Origin: CADDYT01 sp035294125
GTDB taxonomy: Bacteria > Chloroflexota > Ktedonobacteria > Ktedonobacterales > Ktedonobacteraceae
Direction of reading: 5' to 3'
DNA: 64,000 nucleotides
Assembly (NCBI GenBank): GCA_035294125.1
Contig: DATGLM010000029.1
Location: 149,257 to 213,256, forward strand
Made by a program: the position numbers and the translations under genes. Positions 52,601 to 61,741 of the stretch are shown here, piece after piece (within the stretch, counting starts at the first letter, position 1; every line of letters begins with the position of its first letter). Under the pieces are notes generated by a model that searched no databases, was not told where the DNA came from, and saw only the letters and a program-made list of their open reading frames with translations.

Positions 52601-54331
52601 ATGTTCCAGTATAGAAATGCTCACCTGCGTATGGTAGCCGCCCTGATCGGTATAGTGCTCTTATTTACGCCTTTAGCGGGTTGTAATACTTCCAATCCCA
52701 TCCAGTTTGTTCCAATCAATCTGGGGATTCCGGCTCAGGCACTGAACTCGCCCGTGATCGGCAATCTGCCCGATTCAACAAAGCTACATGTCGGCATTAC
52801 GTTTAAGATTAGCCAGAATCTGCTCAATAAACTGAGTAGTCAGAAGATACAGCCGGGGAAGCCATCGCACCTGGAACAGATTGCCAATCAGCTTGGCATT
52901 TCTGACGCGACATATCAGAAGATCAAGGGTTTTTTTAATCTGCAAGGGATTGCGCTCAACCTGAGTAAATTGCGCACCCATCTCACCGTTACTGCGAGCG
53001 CGAAAACTTTTGGCAAGATCTTCCAGACGCACTTTGTCATTCACAAGTATAATGGCCGCGCCTTTTACGCGCCCGCCGCAGCGCCCGAAGTGCCACAGTT
53101 CCTGGCCAACACCATCGTTGCCGTCACCGGGCTGGATAACTACAGCCAGCCGCCGATTCATGATTTTACGCTGAGTGGCATCAACCTCGATGAGCACCTG
53201 ACTCCGAAACAGCCGGGGCAGGATTGCTATGCTCTGGGCAGTACCTTGCTGCCGAAGCAAATCGCCCATGCCTATGGCTATGACCAGCTCTGGAATCGGG
53301 GCCTGCACGGCGAAAACATGACGGTCAACCTGGTGGAAATCGATGGCTTCTACCAGCAAGATGTGCAAAATTACCTGGATTGCATCAACTTTCAAGGCAA
53401 AGTCAATGTTGTGGATGTCGATGGTTCTCCCACGCAGGCTCTCGGTGAGTCTACCCTTGACCTGGATATGGTCGCGGGGCTGGCTCGCTCCGTCAATATC
53501 GTCGACTACGAAACCGACGGCAACGCCCCTGGCGATACCTGGGTGCAGGTCAACGACGAACTGCAGCAGATTATCAATGACAACACGAATAACGCCAATT
53601 CCGGTAGCGTGGTCAGCATCAGTCTTGGAATTGACGAGAGAGATATCACGTCACAGGATATAGCTGCGATGGACCAGAGCTTCCAGTTATTGACCAGGGC
53701 CGAGCATATGACGGTTTTCATTGCCAGCGGTGATTGCGCCGCTTTTGCCGATGGGACTTATCGCAGTCTCTCGGTCAGTTTCCCCGCCAGCGACCCCTGG
53801 GTTACCTCTGTAGGTGGCACTATTCTCTCCACCAACGTCAACTGGAACCGCACGAACGAGGTGGTCTGGTCTGATGGCTCAAATCCGTTCGCGTGTAAAA
53901 ACCAGTGGGGCAGCGGCGGCGGAAACAGCATACTCTACTCGCGCCCGGGGTGGCAGAATGCTGCTGGCGTGAACAATCAATACTCGCGCAGCAGGCGACA
54001 GATTCCCGATATCTCCGCGGCGGCCTACAATCTTGCTGTGTACTTCCAGGGTCAATGGGGAGCCGTTGGTGGCACGAGCGCGGCAGCGCCCATCTGGGCG
54101 ACCGGGATGGCGCTGGTGAACCAGGGCTTGATGAATCAGGTTCACCAGTTCGCCTATTCCCCCCAGCTTTTCTACACCGTCGCGGACAACGCTTCCGGTT
54201 CGTCTCCGTACTATGATGTGACACGCGGCAACAATCTCTATTACCCGGCCACGCCGGGCTGGGACTTCGCCAGCGGCCTCGGCACGCCCAATCTGGCCGA
54301 TTTCTACAACATACTCGCCCGCCTGCTCTGA
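52601..54331 (+). CDS. Sedolisin (S53) serine-carboxyl peptidase, predicted lipoprotein
   Basis: 576 residues. N-terminal signal with lipobox PLAGC (about residues 25–29). Residues about 55–200 are the pro-kumamolisin inhibitory propeptide. The catalytic domain has ESTLDLDM (Glu and Asp of the triad), oxyanion Asp in FIASGDCAAF and nucleophile Ser in GGTSAAAPIWA, plus the C-terminal calcium-site segment GWDFASGLGTPNLADF. These peptidases work at acidic pH outside the cell. Full length. The stop codon's last two bases are the start of a long hairpin. Confidence 0.93.
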   Translation: MFQYRNAHLRMVAALIGIVLLFTPLAGCNTSNPIQFVPINLGIPAQALNSPVIGNLPDSTKLHVGITFKISQNLLNKLSSQKIQPGKPSHLEQIANQLGISDATYQKIKGFFNLQGIALNLSKLRTHLTVTASAKTFGKIFQTHFVIHKYNGRAFYAPAAAPEVPQFLANTIVAVTGLDNYSQPPIHDFTLSGINLDEHLTPKQPGQDCYALGSTLLPKQIAHAYGYDQLWNRGLHGENMTVNLVEIDGFYQQDVQNYLDCINFQGKVNVVDVDGSPTQALGESTLDLDMVAGLARSVNIVDYETDGNAPGDTWVQVNDELQQIINDNTNNANSGSVVSISLGIDERDITSQDIAAMDQSFQLLTRAEHMTVFIASGDCAAFADGTYRSLSVSFPASDPWVTSVGGTILSTNVNWNRTNEVVWSDGSNPFACKNQWGSGGGNSILYSRPGWQNAAGVNNQYSRSRRQIPDISAAAYNLAVYFQGQWGAVGGTSAAAPIWATGMALVNQGLMNQVHQFAYSPQLFYTVADNASGSSPYYDVTRGNNLYYPATPGWDFASGLGTPNLADFYNILARLL

Positions 54332-54413
54332 TATACCATGAAGAACTGGCTGGATATGTCACTGTGAGCGAGAGCGAAGAATGACATATCCAGCCAGTTC
54401 TTCATGGTATATC
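54330..54413 (+). terminator. 32-bp perfect hairpin including the sedolisin stop codon
   Basis: Arms 54330–54361 and 54382–54413 are exact reverse complements with a 20-base loop. The first two bases belong to the TGA stop. No T-tract. Confidence 0.8.
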
Positions 54414-54532
54414 TGGTTCATATCTGAGCTGATTTCCTGCCTCCTCTTTTCCTGAGTGTTACTATAGAGGTAAAATAAAGAGGACAAAATCATATCAATT
54501 TCAGGATAATTGTTGGAGGAGAAAGAACTACT

Positions 54533-55774
54533 ATGGCGCAGAATACCCCTCGTTTTTGTCCGCGTTGTGGAGCGCCTTTAAGTGCAGGGCAGCGCGTCTG
54601 CGCTAATTGTGGGCTGCATATTCCCTCTAGAACGGCGAGCCAGGACTTCCCGGCTCCCTCGCAAGCCTATCCACCGTATACACAGGATGGGATGCCGGTA
54701 CCAGATCAGGCTACATTGCCGCAGTTTCCCACCGCATATGCACGGGGTGGAATGCCGGTGCCAGAGCAGGGATCACAATACCCTTCTCCATTTTCGGCTG
54801 GCCAGAGCAATCAGCAAGTGCCGCCTGCTAGCGTTGTTAAGCCCCCTCAAAAGCGATCCAGAGGGAGGATGGGTTGTGTTATTGGCTTGCTCGTGGTTGC
54901 TCTTCTGGGTATCGCGGGCGTCTTTGTCGCGGCCTTGCTCGGCGTCCATCTTCCTGGCACAACGGACCTCACGACGCAGACACCGGTGACGACAACAAGC
55001 GTTAATGAGACTGTTACCTATGCCGGAGCAGCGATCACTGTGCTCAATGCGCAGCAGTCGCAGCGTTTTGTGAATGATCCTAATACGGGCAACGATGGCA
55101 TGCTGCGCCTCAACCTGAAAGAGCAGAATAGCACAGATACCACTGTGAGCTGGTCATATGCCGAGATAGCCCACCTTGTCCTGCCGGGCGGCTCGACGGT
55201 GGCGCCCGTTTATGTGAAGGCGAAGGGGAGTATTGCTCCGGGCGTGACGCAGAACAGCATTGTTGATTTTGTCGTACCAACCACGACCAGCGTTCGTAAG
55301 ATCGTTTTGCGCCTGGGCAGTGCGAGCGAGGCGCAGGTGGATATTCCCCTGACCGGTCAGGCCAATCTGAGCAAATATACGCCTCACAGCGTCCAGATCA
55401 ACGGGCAGATGCTCTACATGGGCCTGAACTGGACGCTGACACAGGCCACGTCACAGTTGTACATCGCTGGACAGCAGGCAAGCAGAGGCAAACGCTACAT
55501 CGTCGTCACGCTCAGCGTCGATAATACACTTTCACAGGAGGCAATTACCGGCTCGCCATATACCTATATCCGCTTGCAGGTCGGTAATGGCAATACACTG
55601 CTCTCGCCGCAAGCCAGCACCCTCCCTGTCTCCTTTGCTACAGGTGAGACAGGCAGGACAGGCACCGTCACCTTTCTTGCTCCCCAGAATAGCAACTCTT
55701 TCACGTTGATATTAGAGCCGCAGGGAAACAACAGCGGCTTTGATCCCGCTTCAACCGCTTTCCAGCTCTCCTGA
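54533..55774 (+). CDS. Zinc-ribbon membrane protein with DUF4352-like exterior, paralog 1
   Basis: 413 residues. A double zinc ribbon CPRCG ... CANCG (residues 9–27), a Pro/Gln-rich linker, a TM helix (MGCVIGLLVVALLGIAGVFV, about 116–138) and an external Ig-like region in two halves (ETVTYAGAAITVLNAQQSQR; MLYMGLNWTLTQATSQ). The layout suggests a cytoplasmic zinc ribbon with a surface binding region. Paralogous to the next gene. Function unknown. Confidence 0.82.
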   Translation: MAQNTPRFCPRCGAPLSAGQRVCANCGLHIPSRTASQDFPAPSQAYPPYTQDGMPVPDQATLPQFPTAYARGGMPVPEQGSQYPSPFSAGQSNQQVPPASVVKPPQKRSRGRMGCVIGLLVVALLGIAGVFVAALLGVHLPGTTDLTTQTPVTTTSVNETVTYAGAAITVLNAQQSQRFVNDPNTGNDGMLRLNLKEQNSTDTTVSWSYAEIAHLVLPGGSTVAPVYVKAKGSIAPGVTQNSIVDFVVPTTTSVRKIVLRLGSASEAQVDIPLTGQANLSKYTPHSVQINGQMLYMGLNWTLTQATSQLYIAGQQASRGKRYIVVTLSVDNTLSQEAITGSPYTYIRLQVGNGNTLLSPQASTLPVSFATGETGRTGTVTFLAPQNSNSFTLILEPQGNNSGFDPASTAFQLS

Positions 55775-55854
55775 AACCGGAACGGTAAAACTACCGGGGT
55801 GAGCTATGTCACACAAGACAAATGGGTAGTTTCATAGAAAATTGCACGGCCCGT

Positions 55855-55863
55855 TGTTATACT
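55855..55863 (+). promoter_or_regulatory. Extended -10 promoter of zinc-ribbon paralog 2
   Basis: TGtTATACT about 95 bases before ATG 55957. Confidence 0.45.
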
Positions 55864-55956
55864 GGTTGGTAGAAGATGAGTGGAAGAGGTTGTGGTATTT
55901 TCCAGGAAATTGTTCATGAGGGGTCAGAATAGATAGTGGCCCCGAAAGGAGGGCTT

Positions 55957-57342
55957 ATGGCCCAGACACCTTCGCGTTTTTGCCCGCAATGTGGTACGCC
56001 TGTTGCGTCCGACCAGCGTTTCTGCTCCAGTTGTGGAGCGACTATGGATGTCCATATGGCTCATCCGACCGAGCGTGCCTCCGAGAGCAATGCATCTACC
56101 ATTTTACCTCAAAATGCGAACGAACAGGCCGCGTTTCTGTCGGGTGGACAGAATCCTCAGCCATCGGCGGTACCCCCTCCGCCACCACCCGAATCGCTCA
56201 CCCCGGCTGTACCACCTGTCTCGGGGCAGCCATCACCTTATTACACACAGTATGCACCTCCAGCTCAAGGAGGCCAGCAAGTATCTCCGGGCTACACACC
56301 CGCTCCGCCCGTGGCTGCGAGTTCGGCTCCTGCGTACGCGAAGCCACAGAAGGACTCATCACGGAGTGTGCTTGGGCAGATTGGCTGTGGCGTTCTGCTG
56401 GTGATCTTACTGATTGTCGGCCTCTGCGGCGGTGCTGGCTACCTGGGCTATCGCTGGATTGCCTCTCAGGCGAACAACACCACCGGTACAAACACAGGCA
56501 CCACTACCTCGAACAACTACAGTGGAAAAGGGAACAGCGGCACTGGCACCCCGACGCTACAGGTGACGACGAAACAGATCAATCAGACCATCACCTATGC
56601 CAGCGATACCATTACCATCCTGAATGTCCAGCAGGCGAGTAGTTTTTCTGATGACACTGCCGCAAATGGCATTGTTCGCATCAACGTCAAAGAGAATAAC
56701 ACTGTTGCCAATAGCCCTACCTTTGCCTACTACAATACGCTCCGTCTGATCTTGCCGGATAAATCGAGCGTTGCCCCGATCAATACAAAAGTGGGAACAA
56801 GTCCCCAGGAGCAGACAACACAGGAGAACTGGTGGGATTTCCCGGTCGCGACCAATCTCTCTGTCGACCAGATAAGCCTGCAATTTGGCACCAGTGAGGA
56901 AGCGCAAATGCTGGTTCCACTGACGGGCCACGCTGATCTCAGCCAGTACCAGCCGAAAACGTCCAGCCCCAACGCGAAAACGCAGTATGATGGTCTGACA
57001 TGGACAATCACCAGCGCCACCGTGAGCTTCAACGCCGTTGGTAAACAGGCACCGGATGGGATGCGCTACGTCACCATCACAATGAGCGTAGATAACAACT
57101 CATCACAGGAATTTAGCGCGTTCTGGGGTGATTACTTCCGCCTGAAGACAGGAAGCAATACAAGCGCACCGACCGGAGATACAAACTTTCCCACAAACTT
57201 TGCGGCTGGCTCAACCGGCAGCATAGGAACATTATACTTCCTGGTGCCAGCAGGCAGCACCAGCTTTACCCTGGTGCTGCTGGGAAATGCGAATGCCAGC
57301 CCACCGATCAGCCAGTCGCAAATCAATTTCCAGGTTTCATAG
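55957..57342 (+). CDS. Zinc-ribbon membrane protein with DUF4352-like exterior, paralog 2
   Basis: 461 residues. Same plan as its upstream paralog: CPQCG ... CSSCG zinc ribbon, Pro-rich linker, TM helix (IGCGVLLVILLIVGLCGGAG) and two-part external region (QTITYASDTITILNVQQAS; KTQYDGLTWTITSATVSF). Start ATG 55957 has AAGGAGGGCTT right before it, better than the in-frame GTG 55936. The gene ends in a hairpin that includes the last two bases of its TAG stop. Confidence 0.82.
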   Translation: MAQTPSRFCPQCGTPVASDQRFCSSCGATMDVHMAHPTERASESNASTILPQNANEQAAFLSGGQNPQPSAVPPPPPPESLTPAVPPVSGQPSPYYTQYAPPAQGGQQVSPGYTPAPPVAASSAPAYAKPQKDSSRSVLGQIGCGVLLVILLIVGLCGGAGYLGYRWIASQANNTTGTNTGTTTSNNYSGKGNSGTGTPTLQVTTKQINQTITYASDTITILNVQQASSFSDDTAANGIVRINVKENNTVANSPTFAYYNTLRLILPDKSSVAPINTKVGTSPQEQTTQENWWDFPVATNLSVDQISLQFGTSEEAQMLVPLTGHADLSQYQPKTSSPNAKTQYDGLTWTITSATVSFNAVGKQAPDGMRYVTITMSVDNNSSQEFSAFWGDYFRLKTGSNTSAPTGDTNFPTNFAAGSTGSIGTLYFLVPAGSTSFTLVLLGNANASPPISQSQINFQVS

Positions 57343-57402
57343 AGAAGGAGGCAAGAGAGGCTTCATCATTGGTGAAATGAAGCCTCTCTTGCCTCCTTCT
57401 CT
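57341..57402. terminator. 26-bp perfect hairpin between convergent genes
   Basis: Arms 57341–57366 and 57377–57402 are exact reverse complements with a 10-base loop. It covers the AG of the upstream TAG stop and lies ten bases from the stop of the convergent coiled-coil gene, so it can serve both. Confidence 0.8.
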
Positions 57403-57412
57403 TGTAATAAAG

Positions 57413-58039
57413 CTATTCCAGCAGAAAGCTGCCGATAAGTTGGCGGCGCAGGGCGGCTTTTTCGTCTTCATCTATGGCGACTGGCTGTTGGGGTTTGTCA
57501 GATGGGACGGGCTTCTGGATTGGCTCTGTCATGAGTTCCGTGACAGGCTGGGAGGAAGCGATAGTGGGGAAAGGAGTAGATGGAGATTCTCCCCAGATCG
57601 CCATTTTGTTGGTGGCTATTGCAGAAGCTTCCTCTTCAAAGGATTCTTGTAGGAACGGGAATGCGGTTATCGGTTCATCGTCGTCTAGCAGGAAATTCCC
57701 AGATTTCTCGGAAACAACGGGTTCTGCCTCCTCGGCAAAGCTCTGCTGGCCTGCTGTCGTTTCCTGTGCAACGAACGCAGGCACTTCTTCCTGTCTTGGC
57801 CGCACCGGTACCATCGGTTCCGTTGGGAATGATTCGGCGCGAGCAGGTATAGTGCCAGGGGCGCCGGACTCGCTGATGAGTGGGAAGCGGATGCCATCGA
57901 TTTCGACGAAAATACCACGGCCCTCGCGCAGATCGGCGAGTTGCTGGCGCAGTTCACGGTTTTCCGCCTCTAAATTGTTCATAATTTCTTGCTGATGCAG
58001 TAATTCTTGCAAAATGAGATCGAAACTGCCATCACTCAT
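57413..58039 (-). CDS. Coiled-coil plus acidic disordered protein
   Basis: 208 residues. Residues 10–45 form a coiled coil (LLHQQEIMNNLEAENRELRQ). The rest is Glu/Pro/Ser-rich and probably disordered, with a final short helix (EKAALRRQLIGSFLLE). ATG 58039 has GGAGGAGCTAGAGCA just upstream; an extension to 58153 is not supported. It may be a scaffold or adaptor; function unknown. Confidence 0.65.
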   Translation of the reverse strand: MSDGSFDLILQELLHQQEIMNNLEAENRELRQQLADLREGRGIFVEIDGIRFPLISESGAPGTIPARAESFPTEPMVPVRPRQEEVPAFVAQETTAGQQSFAEEAEPVVSEKSGNFLLDDDEPITAFPFLQESFEEEASAIATNKMAIWGESPSTPFPTIASSQPVTELMTEPIQKPVPSDKPQQPVAIDEDEKAALRRQLIGSFLLE

Positions 58040-58351
58040 TGCTCTAGCTCCTCCTTTTGCACAAAGTACATGATAGAAACGAATCGATAGAAGAGTATGT
58101 TTGAGCAGGGCGCTTGATATACATACGATCTCCTCACCATAAAAGAACGCCATTCTCTCCCGTCTTGGTATAAGAACGTGTCAATGTGTCTTAAGTAACA
58201 ATAGACGAGTTTGATGAATACCTCATGTGTTGCAATACGATTGTATAGCTGTGTTTTTAGATAGGAGCTTACCGGTCTCCATCCCGAAAGCCGTAGCTCT
58301 CAACGGGCAAAAACAGGCAATCGACACCGTGTTGGATGGCGGCAAGATTTC
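58040..58351. other. Intergenic region, about 310 bp
   Basis: Divergent spacer. It has some local pairing, for example GAGCT at 58266–58270 with AGCTC at 58294–58298, but I cannot assign an RNA family. It ends in the promoter of the permease gene. Confidence 0.35.
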
Positions 58352-58380
58352 TTGCTAGAGGTATGTTCCTATGTTACACT
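58352..58380 (+). promoter_or_regulatory. Promoter of the APC/KUP-like permease gene
   Basis: -35 TTGCTA (58352–58357), 17-bp spacer, extended -10 TGtTACACT (58372–58380). Confidence 0.65.
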
Positions 58381-58476
58381 ATGTGAAAGGAAAGCTCTTG
58401 CCCCCCGTGTTTATTTTTCTGTGGGGCATGCGTATCCTTATATAGGAGATGTATTACCTGATAAAGGGTTGTATAA

Positions 58477-60537
58477 ATGGCAAAGGAAACGGTAAAACAG
58501 GCGATAGCAGAGCATAGTGGTGGAGACGAGCATAGCCACGGTGGAAATCTGCTTGGTCCCATCCTCTGCTGGGCAGTGGTCTTTGCGGATATTGGAACCT
58601 CGGTGTACTATACTCCCGGTATTCTCTACGCTACTGTTGGCAAACTGGCAGGCTTCTTCGTCTTGCTGACGATGACCGTATTTGTGCTCCTGACATTAAA
58701 GTATGCTGAAGTGACGCATCGATACCCGCAGGGTGGTGGTGTCGTAACGGTGGCAGCGTCGGCGTTGAACAAGTGGTTTGGCGCGTTGGGCGGCATGTTC
58801 ATTCTTGTCGATTACTTTCTCACGGCTGCTATCAGTTCTCTTTCGGGAATGCAATATCTCAGCGTTGTTTTGCCTGTTATTGGCCCCAAGACAACGCTCC
58901 CAGTAGTTGGCTCAATACAGCTTCTCCTTATCTTTATTACCATTGTCATGCTTTTCTTGCTGGGCGTGCTTAACTGGGTTGGAGTAAGCGAAAGCGCGAA
59001 GGTGAGTCTGGTGGGAGCGGTCATTGCTTTTCTGAGCGACCTGGCAATTCTGTTCACAGTCTTTACTCATATATCGTTGGGCGGTTTTTTCTCTCTGTTC
59101 GGCCAGATGTTTGCCGCGAGAGCTTTGACGCCTGTTTCCATCCTGGTCGGTTTTGCCGGTTCCTTCCTGGCCTTTTCTGGCCTGGAAAGTATATCTCAGC
59201 TTTCTCCGGTCATGAAGACTCCGCGCAAGCGTGTCGCGGGCATGGCTCTTTTGATGGTGGTGCTGACTATTGGCATCACCAGCCCTCTGCTGACCATGCT
59301 TTCGACCCTTTTACAGCCGAATCTGGCGGCTGATCCCATTCTCTCTTCTCAGTTGATCTCGCGGCTGGCTGGTCACTGGGGGAATATTGTTTTGCAGTCA
59401 GAAGTGGCGATCAGCGCGGGCGCTTTGCTGATCTTTGCCAGCAATACCGCTATTATCGGTAGTTATCACGTCTTTATGGCGCTTTCGCGCATGGACTTCT
59501 TTCCTGCCTTTGTGCTGAAGCGGAACAAATTGCGCGGCACTCCTCACTATTCTATTGCGCTGGCCACAGGCATTCCTATTATCATTCTCATCGTTGTGGT
59601 TGGCAATATCAACTTGCTGGGTGATATGTATGCCTTTGGCTTGCTTGGAGCCTTCTCTCTGACCTGCCTGGGCATGGATGTAGTGCGCCATCGCGAGCGC
59701 AACCTGGCTCGCCAGGTTGCCCGCCAGTTGCCGGTAGAGAATGATCTGAACAGGGATGGACGTACAACTCCGAATGAGTTGATAGAGAGCGCGACCGCTC
59801 TTAGCGAGAAAGTAACGAAAGAGAGCGGACACAATCTTGAAGAGGGGCTGCTGCCAGATGTGATCGCGAAAATGGCTGCCCGTGAGCACCATCCCGGCCT
59901 GAAAAGCTTCTGGACGAACATCGAATTTTATCTTGGGATTCTCACAACTTTTTTGGTGATGCTGGCGTGGACGACAAATCTGATAACGAAACCTCTGGCA
60001 ACAGCCTTTGGTGGGAGCGTGACGGGTCTGGGCATGATTGTTGCCTATTTCATGTATAACCAGCATAAGCAGAAGGGGCGCGTGCCTGTAGTGGTGGTAA
60101 CGGGCGTTGAGGGACGTTTGCCTGGCTCCGTCCTGGCTGTGCTCTCGAATAATCCTGAGCACAACGACGCGGTTATCCATGCCGCCGTGAACGAGGCTGA
60201 TGGTCGCCCTGTCGTCTTCATGTACGTAGGTGAGCCGAAAAATCTGCCACCACCACGCATGTTCGAGATGTACGATCCGTACCTGTATGATCAGCAGGCC
60301 AGGGCTGCCTTTGGCAGAGCGGAGAGCGTGGCGCAGAAGGCCAGAGTGCAGACCCGTTTTATCTATCGGCTTGAGGAACCTGATGTAGTTGCTCGTGTCT
60401 GGCAAATTGTCCATCCACGCGATACGATTGTCGCGGCTGCTAATGCCAGTGAGGTCCGTGATATCAACCCCGATCGTATTCGCTCTGAACTTACGCCGGA
60501 GGGCAAAGTCGTCCATCTGTTGAAGCGCTGGCAGTAG
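58477..60537 (+). CDS. APC-superfamily permease (KimA/KUP-like) with cytoplasmic domain
   Basis: 686 residues. About 12 membrane helices: VFADIGTSVYYTPGILYATV, the YPQGGG motif in THRYPQGGGVVTVAA and ILVDYFLTAAISSLSG recall KimA-type potassium importers. Between helices 10 and 11 is a 100-residue hydrophilic loop containing DLNRDGRTTPNE (423–434), which fits an EF-hand calcium loop. The C-terminal 150 residues (VPVVVVTGVEGRLPGSVLAV) form a USP-like soluble domain, as in KimA. Potassium transport is inferred; amino acids remain possible. Confidence 0.82.
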   Translation: MAKETVKQAIAEHSGGDEHSHGGNLLGPILCWAVVFADIGTSVYYTPGILYATVGKLAGFFVLLTMTVFVLLTLKYAEVTHRYPQGGGVVTVAASALNKWFGALGGMFILVDYFLTAAISSLSGMQYLSVVLPVIGPKTTLPVVGSIQLLLIFITIVMLFLLGVLNWVGVSESAKVSLVGAVIAFLSDLAILFTVFTHISLGGFFSLFGQMFAARALTPVSILVGFAGSFLAFSGLESISQLSPVMKTPRKRVAGMALLMVVLTIGITSPLLTMLSTLLQPNLAADPILSSQLISRLAGHWGNIVLQSEVAISAGALLIFASNTAIIGSYHVFMALSRMDFFPAFVLKRNKLRGTPHYSIALATGIPIIILIVVVGNINLLGDMYAFGLLGAFSLTCLGMDVVRHRERNLARQVARQLPVENDLNRDGRTTPNELIESATALSEKVTKESGHNLEEGLLPDVIAKMAAREHHPGLKSFWTNIEFYLGILTTFLVMLAWTTNLITKPLATAFGGSVTGLGMIVAYFMYNQHKQKGRVPVVVVTGVEGRLPGSVLAVLSNNPEHNDAVIHAAVNEADGRPVVFMYVGEPKNLPPPRMFEMYDPYLYDQQARAAFGRAESVAQKARVQTRFIYRLEEPDVVARVWQIVHPRDTIVAAANASEVRDINPDRIRSELTPEGKVVHLLKRWQ

Positions 60538-60553
60538 TGCTTCTAGCAGTTTT

Positions 60554-60581
60554 TTGTTGAAGTCGTCGCAAGTGATACAAT
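60554..60581 (+). promoter_or_regulatory. Promoter of the aldolase gene
   Basis: -35 TTGTTG (60554–60559), 16-bp spacer, extended -10 TGaTACAAT (60573–60581). Confidence 0.6.
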
Positions 60582-60648
60582 AGGGGTAACCAGATTATTG
60601 GTACACTGTTGTATGACTTTCTTGAACAAGGAAAAAGGAACGAAGACC

Positions 60649-61572
60649 ATGGAAGATCGCGTTCGAGAAATATTGAGCTGGTATGACAGCGAAAATGCGG
60701 GTGTGCGCACCAATCTTGCGCGCATGCTCAATCATGGTCGCCTGGGTGGCACCGGGAAGATGGTGATTTTGCCGGTTGACCAGGGCTTTGAACACGGCCC
60801 GGCACGCAGCTTTGCGCCCAATCCCGCTGGCTACGACCCACGCTACCATTTCCAACTGGCTGTTGAGGCAGGCTGTAATGCCTACGCCGCCCCCCTGGGT
60901 TTCATCGAGGCCGGAGTGACTGACTTTCTCGGTGAAATTCCTCTGATTTTGAAATGCAATAACCACGACCTGCTGAACGATGAGAAGGACCCTATTCCCT
61001 CCATCACGGCGGGTGTGGAGGATGCTTTACGCCTGGGCTGCTCCGCTGTAGGGTTCACCATTTACCCCGGCTCTGCTATGCGCAACCAGATGTATGAGCA
61101 GCTGCAGCAGCTTGCCCAGGATGCGAAAGACGCGGGCCTTGCCGTCGTCGTCTGGTCATATCCGCGTGGCAGCGCCATTAGCAAGCAGGGTGAAACTGCT
61201 ATCGATGTGATAGCTTATGCAGCTCAGATCGCAGCCCAACTGGGCGCCGACATCATCAAGGTGAAATTGCCCACCGCCCATATAGAGCAGCCGGAGGCGC
61301 AGAAGGTCTATCAGAAGTACGAAATTCCCATCACGACACTGGCCGAGCGCGTCCACCATGTGGTGCAGAGCGCCTTCAATGGACGCCGCATCGTCATCTT
61401 CTCCGGTGGCCCTACCGCTTCCGACGAGGAGGTCTTTACCGAAGTGCGTGCCATCCGTGACGGCGGCGGCTTCGGCTCGATCATTGGCCGCAACTCGTTC
61501 CAGCGTGCGAAGCCGGAAGCCCTGCGCTTCCTCGAAACGATCATGAATATCTACGCTGGCACGATCCAGTGA
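60649..61572 (+). CDS. Class I fructose-bisphosphate aldolase, archaeal (DhnA) type
   Basis: 307 residues. Schiff-base aldolase of glycolysis/gluconeogenesis. VDQGFEHGPARSFAPNP, GFTIYPGSAMRNQMYEQL (catalytic Tyr), VVVWSYPRG and IIKVKLPT with the Schiff-base Lys are hallmarks of the DhnA family. ATG 60649 is chosen; ATG 60613 and TTG 60598 are in frame but without RBS. Monocistronic. Confidence 0.9.
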   Translation: MEDRVREILSWYDSENAGVRTNLARMLNHGRLGGTGKMVILPVDQGFEHGPARSFAPNPAGYDPRYHFQLAVEAGCNAYAAPLGFIEAGVTDFLGEIPLILKCNNHDLLNDEKDPIPSITAGVEDALRLGCSAVGFTIYPGSAMRNQMYEQLQQLAQDAKDAGLAVVVWSYPRGSAISKQGETAIDVIAYAAQIAAQLGADIIKVKLPTAHIEQPEAQKVYQKYEIPITTLAERVHHVVQSAFNGRRIVIFSGGPTASDEEVFTEVRAIRDGGGFGSIIGRNSFQRAKPEALRFLETIMNIYAGTIQ

Positions 61573-61621
61573 GAATGTCCCTGCTTGAAAGGAAGTCAGT
61601 AGACTCGCCCTGCCCCCCGCA

Positions 61622-61711
61622 GGGCGGGCGCAAGGCATCGGCCCTACTATACATGAGGCTGCCCGACAGATCATAGCGTGTATAGTAAGGGCCGATGCCT
61701 TGCGCCCGCCC
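61622..61711. repeat. REP-like palindromic element, copy 2
   Basis: Arms 61622–61653 and 61679–61711 match as inverted repeats (23 plus 8 paired bases, small bulge) around a 25-base loop. The core GCAAGGCATCGGCCCTACTA matches the repeat at 6417–6438 with one extra base. Intergenic between the aldolase and peptidase genes. Confidence 0.6.
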
Positions 61712-61741
61712 TGGCCTGGGGCGCTTAGAAAGGATGTCTTT

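Noticed and set aside
52286..52624. 112-residue minus-strand frame before the sedolisin gene
   Set aside because: Overlaps another frame and the sedolisin start; composition not protein-like.
58150..58476. c-di-AMP (ydaO) riboswitch before the KUP/KimA-like gene
   Set aside because: Suggested by gene context, but conserved ydaO segments are not recognisable and the likely promoter lies downstream of the folded part.
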